NCBI GenBank assembly: GCA_963931865.1
Contig: OZ007512.1
Coordinates: 2,523,950-2,587,949 of the forward strand
Length of the DNA stretch: 64,000 bases
Source: Axinella damicornis
Lineage: Eukaryota; Porifera; Demospongiae; Axinellida; Axinellidae
Direction of reading: 5' to 3'
Below are positions 42,966-56,100 of the stretch, piece after piece. Position 1 is the stretch's first letter, and the number at the start of each line of letters is the position of its first letter. A program made the position numbers and the translations under genes. The notes beneath the pieces were generated by a model that was not told where the DNA came from, made no database searches, and saw only the letters and a list, made by a program, of their open reading frames with translations.

Positions 42966-43484
42966 CTACTGGAACAGATGTTAATTAATTAACACTGCAA
43001 CATTTTTGGGACTGTATTAGTCTAACGACCCATATAGACCAATTTTTCTCTCTCTCAGGAAGTTGGGGCAAGAGAAATTGGTGTAGCTCCATAGACCTAA
43101 CTACGACTGTATACATTATGTATAATCTTTTATGCATGTTTGTAATTATCAGGGGCACTGTGCACTACGATCCTTCATGATGCATGCAGCAGGCCAAGTT
43201 TAACCTTTGTGACAAATCAAGACATAATTGTATGGATTAACTTTGAACAAGTTCGGCATGTGGAAATCTGTGGTTATGATACTGAAGTTTGTCCTCTCAA
43301 CCCATACGCACCAAGTATCATCAGACAATCAGCTAGACTCATGAACCTAGCTAGCTATACAGCATTATTGTAATTGGTTAAACCGCTATACAATGATTAT
43401 AATTAAATTTTAGAGATTGAACTATCTTATTACGACTACCCGTTTGGCCTTCTGGGCCCATGACCTGTCATTTTATATTATGAA

Positions 43485-43604
43485 GTGGATATTGGTCCGG
43501 CAGGAAGTAGGGCAATGGGTTAGGGGCCAGGGCCGGTTCTAGATGTGCGCGCGTTTCCGGTACCTATACCTAAAGTATGTACTTCCTGCCGGACCAATAT
43601 CCAC
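43485..43604. mobile_element. 120-bp MITE, TIR GTGGATATTGGTCCGGCAGG
   Basis: The inverted ends are GTGGATATTGGTCCGGCAGG and CCTGCCGGACCAATATCCAC (perfect). A second, more diverged copy is at 60164-60293 in the elongase intron. Confidence 0.85.
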
Positions 43605-43932
43605 GTCATTTAAATTATATAGCTACAAATTTTAGCTATAATAGACATAGTAGCTATTGAAGAGCGAATCTCTTTGAGCTATAGCAAATTACATGTGTTC
43701 TGTAACACCCCCACTCATAGGACATATATTCTCCTCCCGCCTTTTTGCAATGCAGTCCAGCCAGGTGCACAAAGGTGACCCAAGCACTGCAAGCAGTTCT
43801 ACTAGTACTGATCATGAGATGTGCTGGACCCCTGAGGGTCTGTGCACCTCCTCCCGCGCCATCATTGACCTAGCTCCTTGCGCATAATTTTATGCATCAG
43901 ATATTATTATTGTTTTCTAGCTGAGGCGAGGC

Positions 43933-44027
43933 TAGTCTATCGACAAATTTCTCTCGCTCCGGAAGTTGGGGGTGGGGCGTAGCCCCGCCCCCAACTTCCG
44001 GAGCGAGAGAAATTTGTCGATAGACTA
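43933..44027. mobile_element. Near-perfect 95-bp hairpin element with 9-bp duplication, upstream of MPR-C
   Basis: TAGTCTATCGACAAATTTCT ... GGGGGTGGGGCGT is followed directly by its complement with essentially one mismatch. AGGCGAGGC is duplicated at both edges (43924-43932, 44028-44036). It lies 145 bases upstream of the MPR-C start codon. Confidence 0.9.
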
Positions 44028-44111
44028 AGGCGAGGCGTGCGCGTTTCAGACCACGCCTACTCTTTAGCGCCAATTAATCGATGCCTCGTTCCAATGTCTA
44101 ATCGGTAATCT

Positions 44112-44131
44112 CGTCCCATTCTGCTAAACGG
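44112..44131 (+). promoter_or_regulatory. 20-bp block shared with the MPR-A 5' flank
   Basis: Identical to 25383-25402. Here it is about 41 bases upstream of the start codon, in likely 5' untranslated or core promoter sequence. Confidence 0.4.
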
Positions 44132-44172
44132 CTGTTTGTCATGTGACTACATTCTGCGAACAGGCGCTGAAC

Positions 44173-47100
44173 ATGGACCTCTGCTTGTTGCTGCTGTTGG
44201 TGGTGTTTCTCGGGGACTGCGCGTCGGTACAGAGCGAGCTATGCGCTGGAAACGGCTGCCAATGCACAGGAAGCGTCAAGATTGACCTGAACGGGTTTTT
44301 TGACTACCCGTACGTCATTCACACGCACACACAAACACACGTAGAATCTCAGCTTTGTTCGTGCTTTGTTTGGGATGGATATCAACAGTAACTGCATTTG
44401 TCTGTCTATGGACGGATTTCATACCATGGGAACTGGAGGGCATTACATCACCATGGCACATGCTGGTTGGTCAATATCCACATCACATGATCTTTTTACC
44501 CCAGGTGTAGTTTTTCTGTACTGTGTTGAAAGATGCAATTGAATCGATCTTATAGGTCTATTCCATTGCAGCCGACGTCAGCATTTGAGAATATGCACCA
44601 ATATGGCTGCTGTTTTTTGCATTTTGGAGTGGGCAGTTTCTATGGCGATCTCGGCAAATGCAACGAAGCACCAATAATGCTTCTAGTATGTGTTGAATGG
44701 AATGAAATGCGATTGTTAAAACTGTACAAACGCTTACCAGTGATGCAGGGCACGTTTCAGTCGATACTGCATACGAGGCCAATGTATTATGGCAGGACTT
44801 ATGAGCGGCGAAGCTGCAAAGGAGCGTGCAACTACCGCGTACGCCCGAGTGCTGTCCAAATCCAAATTATTAGCTAGCGAACTTCCAAATATGGAAACCT
44901 GTTCTTCAATCTAGCGTCATAATGACGGCATAAAAACCCACGTGTTCTGTGGTAGCGATGTGAGAAGTTTGACACTCACTCAGCGGAGCACCTTTGACCT
45001 AGCCGCAGTGAAATGGCCAAGCGAACGGGTGACAGTGAAAGCGATTTGCCACAAAAACGTGGTAGATTTGAAGATCCCGGGACCCCTCACCTAGTCTCGT
45101 TCCCAGACCGTTTATCCAGCGCGTGTATCGCTTACAGTATAACGCGCGGAAATACGGTCTGGTAGGTATACCCCACATTCCTTAAACTCCGCCAGAATCC
45201 GGGCGGATCCAATCAGATCGTAGAACAAGTTATCTCAATGACGTATACCAATATTGATGCCGGAAGTACAGAATCGCTAGCATGCAATTGCAAGGTGTTG
45301 TCTAAACTTCTGGATTTCAGCATGTTTAAAATACTGCCAGCGCTACTCTCCAAGTTCAACAGCATCTCCATGCTCTGGAAGCACGCCTTGGACACGCGGT
45401 CAGAAGGTAGAATCTCTCCTTTGCTGCCTCCAACACTGACACAGCTCGCTGATCCCAGCATCCACAGATGGTGAAGTGCCCAGATGCCGACGATTGCGCG
45501 AGTCACTCGCAATGCTGCTACAAAAAGGGCATTTCCAAACCAATTAAGCCAAGCACAGCGATCGTGTGTCTACACTACTTGCCGCCTCTAGCTCTATGTC
45601 TTCAAAGGCGGCTTCACTCTTGATGACCACGTGTGAAATTTTGATGCGTCCTGATAATTTCAACAAGTCTCAATTAACGGTAATGAGACCTTAGGAATGT
45701 GCACTATATCTACCAGACCCTTCCTTCCCCGCGCGCGATACTAAAAGCGATCCGTGCTGAGGTTGGTTGGGTCTGGGACCGAGACTATCTCTCACCGTTT
45801 GGAGAACGCCTTCTTCTTCGTTTCCTAAACGGAAATACGTAAGTAATTAGGATTTGGACGGAACTGGAGTTACACGCTCCTTCGCGGCTCCGCCGCTCAT
45901 AAGCTCCTTATTATGGTACACCAAGATGGTGGCATAATTATAGTATACGGGAATGAAGTCTGTGCAGCTGAGCTAATTAATCCATAGAGGTAGTTTGAAG
46001 TAACTTGCGGCCAAATTGTTAAATGCTGGAGGAAGCTACTTCAGTCAGCTGTCAACCCAGCAGCCAGTGTGATGTCAAAGTCCTCAGTCCCGGGGTACTG
46101 GTTAGTAGTAAAATATTCAGTTGCTATTTCTGGTCTCTGCTACTCAGCACTACATTCCGCCAAGAGCGCATAAGTAGCTCGCTCCCCCCCCCCCCCCCCC
46201 CCCCGACCTACGTATGCGCTCTTGATTCCGCTAGTAGTGGTCACCTGGCTGTGGTGAAGTATCTGTACTTGGCAAATTGGTAGCAATAATGGTCTCCATC
46301 CAATGCACTATGCAGCTTTGAAGGCACGGCATGACATCATACAATTAGTACCAGCAGAAGATTTGCTCCACTTCATTGTGCTTGCCGGAGTGAGGTTGCA
46401 AAGTAATCACTCTGCTATAAGGGGGGCAGGACAAGATCACATACATGTACACTGTTATTTGTATGACGTAATTCAGAGTCGTTCTACTGCTTTTCTCTGT
46501 TGGGGAAGTCTGCATTGCTCTTTCAATGCATCCTGAAGAGTAACCTCCGTGCAAAGACTGTGAGCGAACTACGTATCAGCCACTATACACTATACTATGT
46601 GCCTGTACTGAGCAGCTATGTATGTGACCATGCAGACTCACCATAGCCTCGTTCCCAGTCCCACACCCAGCTTTTCGTCGCTTGCAGTACGGTAAAGCGG
46701 ACTGCAAGCGACGAGAAGCTGGGCGTGGGACTGGGAACGGGGCTAGACTCACCAAGAATGTCAGTGAATGCAGACTTGTCGACCGCACTCAAGTGTTTAG
46801 CATCAAGTAGGAAGTCAATAAAGCAATCGAACCCCAGCGATAAGTCAGCGCTAGAGCTGTTACTAGTCTGCTAGTTCCGCATACTTCTCGTATATCATTG
46901 TGCACTATACCTATGGATTGTTAATTGTACCACGTTGCTACGGCACCTTGTCCAACCCCCATGACTCTACAAGGTGTTTCTTTCTTAAAGAGGTGCTAAA
47001 CAGTCAGCTACATGTACATGTAACTGTAGTTGTGTTGTAACAGGACAGATTCCTCAGTTTATATATGCATGTACCATTCCATTTCCACCTTCCATGTGGC

Positions 47101-50100
47101 TACCTTCGTTCCCAGAACTCCTACATGTAGCCTCAGTCCTTCATTTGTAGAGATGGGCAATATTATCGTATAATTATCGTGATATTAAGAGCCCACAATG
47201 AATCGTATTGTGGTGGTTTTAAAATTATCGTCACACATTATTAGCGATGTTTTTTGCAGAAGTAGGCATGCAGTAGCTAATTAGCTAGTGTATACATACA
47301 ATTTATGGCTTTGTAGATATATTCTAGTTTGGCATGAGAAGTCAAAAAAAAAACCTAGCCGAAAAGAATTATTGTGATGATATCGAATATGGTGATAAGA
47401 TATGTTGTGATCAAATTATTCTAATATTGCCCACCCCGGCCTTGTCCCGGGGAAGGGTTCCGATGTTTCAGTGTTTTAAACTTTGACCTACATGTATTAT
47501 ACGAGATTCTCCTCCAAAAGAACAATCCACCCAGGTCTAATATGCTGGAGTTATCTATTTGATCATGTGACCTATCATGTGACCTATCAAGCTCCACCCT
47601 TCCTCTTGTTCACATGCAGGGTAACAAAAATTCCTGATCCGAGTACTGCTCAGTACTTGTACTCCTTCTCTCCGTGTACCCCAATGACTTGTAAGACCGG
47701 AGAAGCTGAAACAGCAGCCGTGAGTTGTAGACTACAGCGGCCGTGAGTTGTAGACTACAGCGGCTGTGAGTTGTAGACTACAGCGGCCGTGAGTTGTAGA
47801 CTACAGCGGCTGTGAGTTGTAGACTACAGCGGCCGTGAGTTGTAGACTACAGCGGCTGTGAGTTGTAGACTACAGCGGCCGTGAGTTGTAGACTACAGCG
47901 GCCGTGAGTTGTAGACTACAGCGGCCGTGAGTTGTAGACTACAGCGGCCGTGAGTTGTAGACTACAGCGGCCGTGAGTTGTAGACTACAGCGGCCGTGAG
48001 TTGTAGACTACAGCGGCCGTGAGTTGTAGACTACAGCGGCCGTGAGTTGTAGACTACAGCGGCCGTGAGTTGTAGACTACAGCGGCCGTGAGTTGTAGAC
48101 TACAGCGGCCGTGAGTTGTAGACTACAGCGGCCGTGAGTTGTAGACTACAGCGGCCGTGAGTTGTAGACTACAGCGGCCGTGAGTTGTAGACTACAGCGG
48201 CCGTGAGTTGTAGACTACAGCGGCCGTGAGTTGTAGACTACAGCGGCCGTGAGTTGTAGACTACAGCGGCCGTGAGTTGTAGACTACAGCGGCCGTGAGT
48301 TGTAGACTACAGCGGCCGTGAGTTGTAGACTACAGCGGCCGTGAGTTGTAGACTACAGTGGCCGTGAGTTGTAGACTACAGCGGCCGTGAGTTGTAGACT
48401 ACAGCGGCCGTGAGTTGTAGACTACAGCGGCCGTGAGTTGTAGACTACAGCGGCCGTGAGTTGTAGACTACAGCGGCTGTGAGTTGTAGACTACAGAGGC
48501 TGTGAGTTGTAGACTACAGAGGCTGTGAGTTGTAGACTACAGCGGCCGTGAGTTGTAGACTACAGCGGCCGTGAGTTGTAGACTACAGCGGCCGTGAGTT
48601 GTAGACTACAGCGGCCGTGAGTTGTAGACTACAGCGGCCGTGAGTTGTAGACTACAGCGGCCGTGAGTTGTAGACTACAGCGGCCGTGAGTTGTAGACTA
48701 CAGTGGCCGTGAGTTGTAGACTACAGCGGCCGTGAGTTGTAGACTACAGCGGCCGTGAGTTGTAGACTACAGCGGCCGTGAGTTGTAGACTACAGCGGCC
48801 GTGAGTTGTAGACTACAGCGGCCGTGAGTTGTAGACTACAGCGGCTGTGAGTTGTAGACTACAGAGGCTGTGAGTTGTAGACTACAGAGGCTGTGAGTTG
48901 TAGACTACAGTGGCCGTGAGTTGTAGACTACAGCGGCCGTGAGTTGTAGACTACAGCGGCCGTGAGTTGTAGACTACAGCGGCCGTGAGTTGTAGACTAC
49001 AGCGGCCGTGAGTTGTAGACTACAGAGGCTGTGAGTTGTAGACTACAGCGGCCGTGAGTTGTAGACTACAGTGGCCGTGAGTTGTAGACTACAGCGGCTG
49101 TGAGTTGTAGACTACAGCGGCCGTGAGTTGTAGACTACAGCGGCCGTGAGTTGTAGACTACAGCGGCTGTGAGTTGTAGACTACAGCGGCCGTGAGTTGT
49201 AGACTACAGAGGCTGTGAGTTGTAGACTACAGCGGCTGTGAGTTGTAGACTACAGAGGCTGTGAGTTGTAGACTACAGCGGCCGTGAGTTGTAGACTACA
49301 GCGGCCGTGAGTTGTAGACTACAGCGGCCGTGAGTTGTAGACTACAGCGGCCGTGAGTTGTAGACTACAGCGGCCGTGAGTTGTAGACTACAGCGGCCGT
49401 GTGTTGTAGACTACAGCGGCCGTGTGTTGTAGACTACAGCGGCCGTGAGTTGTAGACTACAGCGGCCGTGAGTTGTAGACTACAGCGGCCGTGAGTTGTA
49501 GACTACAGCGGCCGTGAGTTGTAGACTACAGCGGCCGTGAGTTGTAGACTACAGCGGCCGTGAGTTGTAGACTACAGAGGCCGTGTGTTGTAGACTACAG
49601 CGGCCGTGTGTTGTAGACTACAGCGGCCGTGAGTTGTAGACTACAGCGGCCGTGAGTTGTAGACTACAGCGGCCGTGAGTTGTAGACTACAGCGGCCGTG
49701 AGTTGTAGACTACAGCGGCCGTGAGTTGTAGACTACAGCGGCCGTGAGTTGTAGACTACAGTATGTGAATACCGGTGTTGAAATTCCTGCACTGCCCAAC
49801 ATTGCTGGGCAACTCTCGAGATCACTTCTGAATCCTGTTCACGCTTTATTAAGTGGATGTGCACATGAGGAAACAGGCACCTAATAACAAGGCACACTTA
49901 CGTTTAAGAAATGAGCTTCATTTGAAATTATAGCAATTCCACTCCGTAGGTTGATGAGCTGGAGATAGCAGAGTGTCTGGAAAAAAAAAAGATTTTGGCG
50001 CTTGACAAAAAGCAGATGATGATAAGGTATTGCTTAGGAGAGTCGGCCAATTCAGTGACTCGGCGGTGCGAGAGTTACAACCTTGAGACTCAGATCAGTG

Positions 50101-53100
50101 GACGAGCGTGCGGTGCCTCCAGGGTTTGCAGTGCTCGGAGCAACTACATATTATGGAGTCGACATCTGCTTGTACCACAACTCCGCTATAGTATAGTTAG
50201 GGTACAAACGAGCGGGGCTGTCAGGGCTTGCAGAGCTAGAGCAGCTACATGGTTGAGCAGCGAGCGTAATCAACATCTTTATCTCAGCTGCACACTCTCA
50301 AACTCACACCAGCTAGATCATGTAGATTTTCATAAGAACGTTGTCAGGTCCACACATGTGCATGCGGCACGCATGAGGCATGACGCGGATACGTAGTCCT
50401 AGTAGTTTATGTGCATATGTTCACTTGTCCTGCAGCTCTGTCAGTTCGACAGCACCAAGCCATCTGCTGCTGTCAGTTTAGGTGGTGTTCAGAATATCAG
50501 TTGGAGTGTCACTAGCAAGGATGAGTTCACACTCACCATAACTGGAGGAGATCAGGCGTTTTCCCCCAACCGTGGCAGGTACGTGTGTGTCAGTAGCCTC
50601 GTTCCCAGGTCTCGCCCAGCTCTCCGTCGCTTGCAGTACGGTTAAGCATGAGAGCTAGCGCCTGGTACATTTCCTCACGCGAGTGACAGCAAGGGTAGAA
50701 AAACGGTATAAAAATGAACGTGGGTGAACTGGGTCTCAGAACAGCAAGAAAAGCGAAGGTACCAGGTAACATATACCACGTACACGTATGTAGGTAGCGG
50801 GGGACGAATGTCATACACATCAAGTGTTGAACGTATAAATGGGTGAACATGGTGAACAACGTGTAGATGGTGTTGTGTCTTCCTTCTGTCAATTTGCCAT
50901 TTGTAGATTATGTCCTGCTCACGTGAGGAAATGTACCAGGCCCTCCCTGCTTTACCGTACTGCAAGCAACGAAAAGCTGGGCGTGGGACTGGGAACTAGG
51001 CTAGGGTGTCGGTATGCAGAGGTGGAAATAACATGCCGTCATCGGTCAATTTTGGTGCATTTAGCTAAAATTACCGCACACTATTGCACTTGTTCGGTAG
51101 GCATGACCGATCAACATGCATGAATACAATCACCTGCATGTAGGTGCATGACCCATAGAACTGTACCGGGTTCGAATCAGCCAATTTCTTTTCTCTCTCT
51201 TTCTTTATGCACGAGTTCTAGTCAACCAAATTCATTTTTTCCCCAATACACATATACACACAACCAACATGGATTTGGGAGAACACACTTTCATGCTCTT
51301 ATGATTTATTTTAATGACAGGCGCGGGCATGACCTAACATATTTTGCAAATGTCCAGTCAAAATCTAAAGTGCTAGGACATTAATTTGACCACTCAACAT
51401 GTAATCCTTATTTCGACCTCTGGGTATGTACATATATGGTAGTTCACTGTGTAGTCAATATTTAAATACCAGTTTGCAGTGCATTACGGGGTTTAGTGCA
51501 CAAGAGCAATCTTAACAGTCGAGGGTGAGATAATGCACGAGAGCTATCTAGTTAACAGTCGAGAGCGAGATGATGCACAAGAGCTATCTAGTTAATTAAC
51601 CCTTTAAGACCTAACGTTGCATATCTGCAACGTGAGACTTTCAGCTTCATGATGTCACATCCGGCAATTTCCTTGGGAGATAGGTTCTGCGACAGCAGAA
51701 AGGGCGGGACAGGGGGAGGTTGGTGGGTGCACCTGGAGGGTGCAAACAGCATGGCCATGTCTGGGCTCCGCGGTAGAAAGGTCTTGGTCAGCACTGGGAA
51801 GGCCATCTCCGCCGTTTTTGGCATAAATGGACTTAGAAAGTAGCTGTCTTGCCTTGTAGGGTCTCCATTTCCAGCGTTCATTGTCCGTTTTTTAGCTACG
51901 GCAGGTTGGCATTTCTCGGGAGGCTTAATTGCAAGTTCGTTAATTGGTGGGTGTGGTTAAGTCACGTATACGCTTAGTATGGCTGAAATTACCTGTGTGA
52001 GCAGTTTCGAGCCCAGCAATGCCAAGCAGGGAACAGAAATTATGGTATGTTTAAGTGTTCTATAGACTGAAAATGACCTAGAGAAAGAAACTTGGGCCTT
52101 AAAGAGTTAACAGTCGAGAGCAAGATAATGCACGAGCCGAAAGCAAGTGCATTATCCGCCCGAGACCGTTAACTAGATTGCCTGAGTGCACTAAAGCCCG
52201 TAATGCACTGCAAACTGGTATCTAAACTACTTAGTGCAACTCACTGACCTGAAACTGTAGTTGGTCTTTAACTAGTGTGCATTAAGCGATTTAATGTTCA
52301 GTCATGTGATCGATTCTGAGGCGTCTGATTCGTTGAGGGTCACTTGAGTAGCACTAACTTATACTTATTGCCGAGGGGCAACCGCACTCCTGGTAGCCGC
52401 GGTTAAACGGTAGCACAAGCTAAGTGTGACAGTTCGTTCCAATTATCACACAACACGTGAGTACCATGATAGCTATAGAGAAGATCAGAAATTATTTAGA
52501 GTGCTCTCAAGTACCGAATAAAACGCAGCCGCGTTGCAACCCCGGTTGCGTTGCGCAAGCCAAGTATTGCAATACGTTCCAATTAACGCACATGCCAGGT
52601 GGCAACCATGCTCAGTCGATCGCGAGCAATGGCGACCAAAAGGAAGACAAGACATAATTACAGCACTCACAACTTGGCCAGCACGGTGAGTTTCGGCATG
52701 TAAGCGTCAGTGAACGACAGCGATTACGGCCGTGTGGTCAGAATCTTCGTGTGCCTTTCCTAAGAACGGTACTGCCACCGGAAGTTGATGGAGCGCTCGA
52801 GCAATGGCGGCCAACAGCGAGACAAAAGTGCTCATATCTCCACCACCAAGGTGAGTTTGTAACATTACGCGGCACAATTTTTCCCCTACCAGGAGGCTTA
52901 TTGTTATTAATATTACACTCCTGGTAGGGGAAAAATTGTACTTCGTAATCTAATCTAATCTCATCAAACCTCACAGCACGCAGGCAGAGGTCTACAGAGA
53001 TTCTGACTATACCGTCGTGATCGCTATCATGCAGTGAAACAACTGCACAATAATTGTGGTGAAACTCACCTTGGTGGTGGAGATACAAGCTCTTTTGTTG

Positions 53101-56100
53101 TGCCATCGGCCGCCATTACTCGAGCGCTCTCTTCGACTTTCGTTGCCAGTACAGCTCTTACGAAGGGCCCACAAGGATCCTGACCACACGGCCGTGATCA
53201 CTGTCGTTCACTGACGCTTGCGTGCCAAAACTCACCCTGCTGGCAAAGTTGTGAGCACTGTAGTAATTTCTTGTCTTCCCTTTGGCCTCCATCGCTAGCG
53301 ATCGACTGAGCCTGGTTGCTACATGTATGTGGCATGTGCGTTAATTGGAACAAACTGCGATATTTAGCAAGCGCTACGGCGAGTTGAAACTGGGGTTGCA
53401 ACAGCTACCAGGAGTGTGGTTGCCCCTCGTAATTAATATTTGGCTACTTACGAATGGCCTACCAAGATTCTGACTACTCCGTCGTGATCACTATCATGCA
53501 GTGACACAAATGTACTTTGGTGCTTCCACTCGCCTTGGTGGTGGAGATACAAGTGCTTTTGTTGGTTGCCATTCTTCGAGCAACTTTTTGTTGCCAGTAC
53601 AGCTCGTACAAAAACCACACAGTTGTGATCGCTGACGTTCACCGATGCTTATACGCTGAAACTCACCGTGCTGGCGAAGTTGTGAGGGAGCGCTGTAATA
53701 ATTTCTGGTCTTCCCTTTGGCTGCGATAATGTGCTGACGTTGACTCGCTATAGACGAGCGTGGTCATCGCATGATATCAGTGTTCTCCCTAGGCCTCTAC
53801 CAAAGGGCACTGTGCCCTTTGGGGTTCTAATGTGCCCTTTGTGGTCTGGTATAAAAGCACAAAGTGCCCTTTGCCAGCCTCTGCATGTTGATTACAACCA
53901 CTTGAAATACATGGCATCACAAGGTTACTGACCAGCATGAATCTCATTATGTAAACAAATTTCTGGTGAGAACACTGCATGACATGTGCATTAATTGGAG
54001 CGAGCTGCATACCTAACTTGTGTACAGTCAATTGCAGTTGCGTTTGAGCATGCATAGGGTGTATATTTTCACAGAAAATGTGTTTAGCAGGCATGACACT
54101 CACGCAAAGATCCTGCATCACTTCCAGACTCTTGTGTATTCCAGGCCGTGTCATTTCCGTGAAGCTCCACCCACAGAAAGTTCTTGCCGCACATAGTCAC
54201 TCTACACGCAACACAATACGCAAAGTTCAGTCGCAACTGCAATTGACTGTAGCACCTGCTACCAGTAGTGCGGTTGCCACTTGGTATTGTTATCGTTGTT
54301 ATCAGGCAAATCCATACAAAAGCAAATATTACACTCCTGGTAGGGGGAAAATTGTGCTGTGTAATTAATGCACGTGAATAACTAACGTTTGACTACTTAG
54401 GAATGGCCTACAAGGATTTTGAATACACAGTTGTGATCGCTATCAACCATATTTTGGTGCTGAAACTCACCTAGGTGGTGGAGATACAAGCGCTTTTGTC
54501 AAGCCATTGGCCGCCATTGCTCGAGCACTCTCTTCAACTTGTCGTTGCCAGTACAACTCTTACAAAAGGCCCACAAAGATTCTGACCACACAGTTGTGAT
54601 CGCTGTCGTTCACTGATGCCGAAACTCACCGTGCTGGCACAGTTGTGAGTGCTGTAACAATTTCTTGCCTTCCCATTGGCCGCCATTGCTGACTTGATTG
54701 ACTGCATGCACTGTGCATGGTTGTCACGTGACATGTACGTTAATTGGAATGAACTGCAATACTTAGCTTGCACTACGGCGAGTAGCAACCGGGGTTGCAA
54801 CGGTGCCCCTTTAAATGTGAAACAAATACTGTCAGCCATGTAATTCAACTCTGACTAACTAACTCCAGAAAGTTTAATCCTCTGATCTCACGTACAACAC
54901 CACTAAGAACAGTATGATCGTGCAGTGTAGGATGGTAATCTGGGGTAATGTCTTGGCATGAATTTCATTGGTCATGTAAGGTTTTTCATGTGAATTAGGA
55001 ATGGGGAATATATTATCGTAATATCAGGATATTATTAGAAGCCCACCATAATTGTATCCTGGTGGTTTTACAATAATATCATCATCGTAATAGTGGCACC
55101 TTTTAGCAAAACTGTAGCTGAAAAATTAAATATAGAAACCATAATCATGTTATGGTTTCCGTCTGTTACTATGTAAAATACTTGTTCATGTGATTATCGG
55201 GATGGCTAAGACAATTGATGATAGTCGCCTACTGTACAAAAATCTCAACAGAGTGCATCCCTAACATTCTGCATCCACCAACTAATTGTCTGTCATCTTC
55301 CTGTGTCCCACTGTAGGCAGAGCACGGTAAAATTCCACTTCACGAATGATTCATCTGCATCAAACAAGATCAACTATGTGGGTGAGGACACCCCGTCTGA
55401 TAAAACAAAGCCACTCACTTATGTACGTAAGTTGTGAAGGAAGTGATGTGAGAGTGAGGAATTCATGTAACTTACAGATTCAACCCAAACACACACAAGA
55501 CACATCCAGGCGTTAGACGGTTGTTCAAGGACATTCGGGATTACAAGGGCACATATGTACATGTACATGTAGACCGTACCCACATGGAGGAAAAGTACCT
55601 AACTTCCATGTAGCTTTGCTCCCAGGCTCCCCCCTGCGCTCAGCAATGAGATATTCTTTTCATTGCTGTGCACAGGGGGGGAGCCTGAGAACGAGGTTAA
55701 CTTTCGTATTAGTCTCGGAACCAGACTCCCAACCCAAAGGGGAGTCTGGTTCCAAGACTACTTTTGTAGGTGTCCATAGTGCAGGCAGAATAGCTGAGTT
55801 GTGGCAAAAGAAGAACACCCGGTCGCACCTGAAGCTATACGGTAAACATGTTTGATCGCTTGAGGTATGCAAAAACGGTGGAGAAGTTGTTAGCGCTGTA
55901 ATAAGTTCTTGTCTTCCCTTTGGACGCCATTGCTGACTCGATCGATTGAGCATGGTCCTCACGTGACATGTGTGTTAATTGGAATGAGCTGCAATACCTA
56001 GGTTGCGCGTCCAGCGAGTTGCTACCGGTTGCAACACGGCTACCAGGAGTGCGGTTGCCCCTCGGTGTAGTGAAGTAGTATTACCTCCTGGATTGATTAC

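Larger units (their letters stand above)
42966..44172. other. Intergenic region between MPR-B and MPR-C
   Basis: No coding region is supported. It contains two foldback elements listed separately and a scrap (about 43035-43095) resembling the 43933 element ('atttttctctctctcaggaa'). Confidence 0.55.

Noticed and set aside
47720..49761. CRISPR-like array of regular repeats
   Set aside because: There are no unique spacers; the 23-base unit is contiguous and it grows out of a eukaryotic splice junction.
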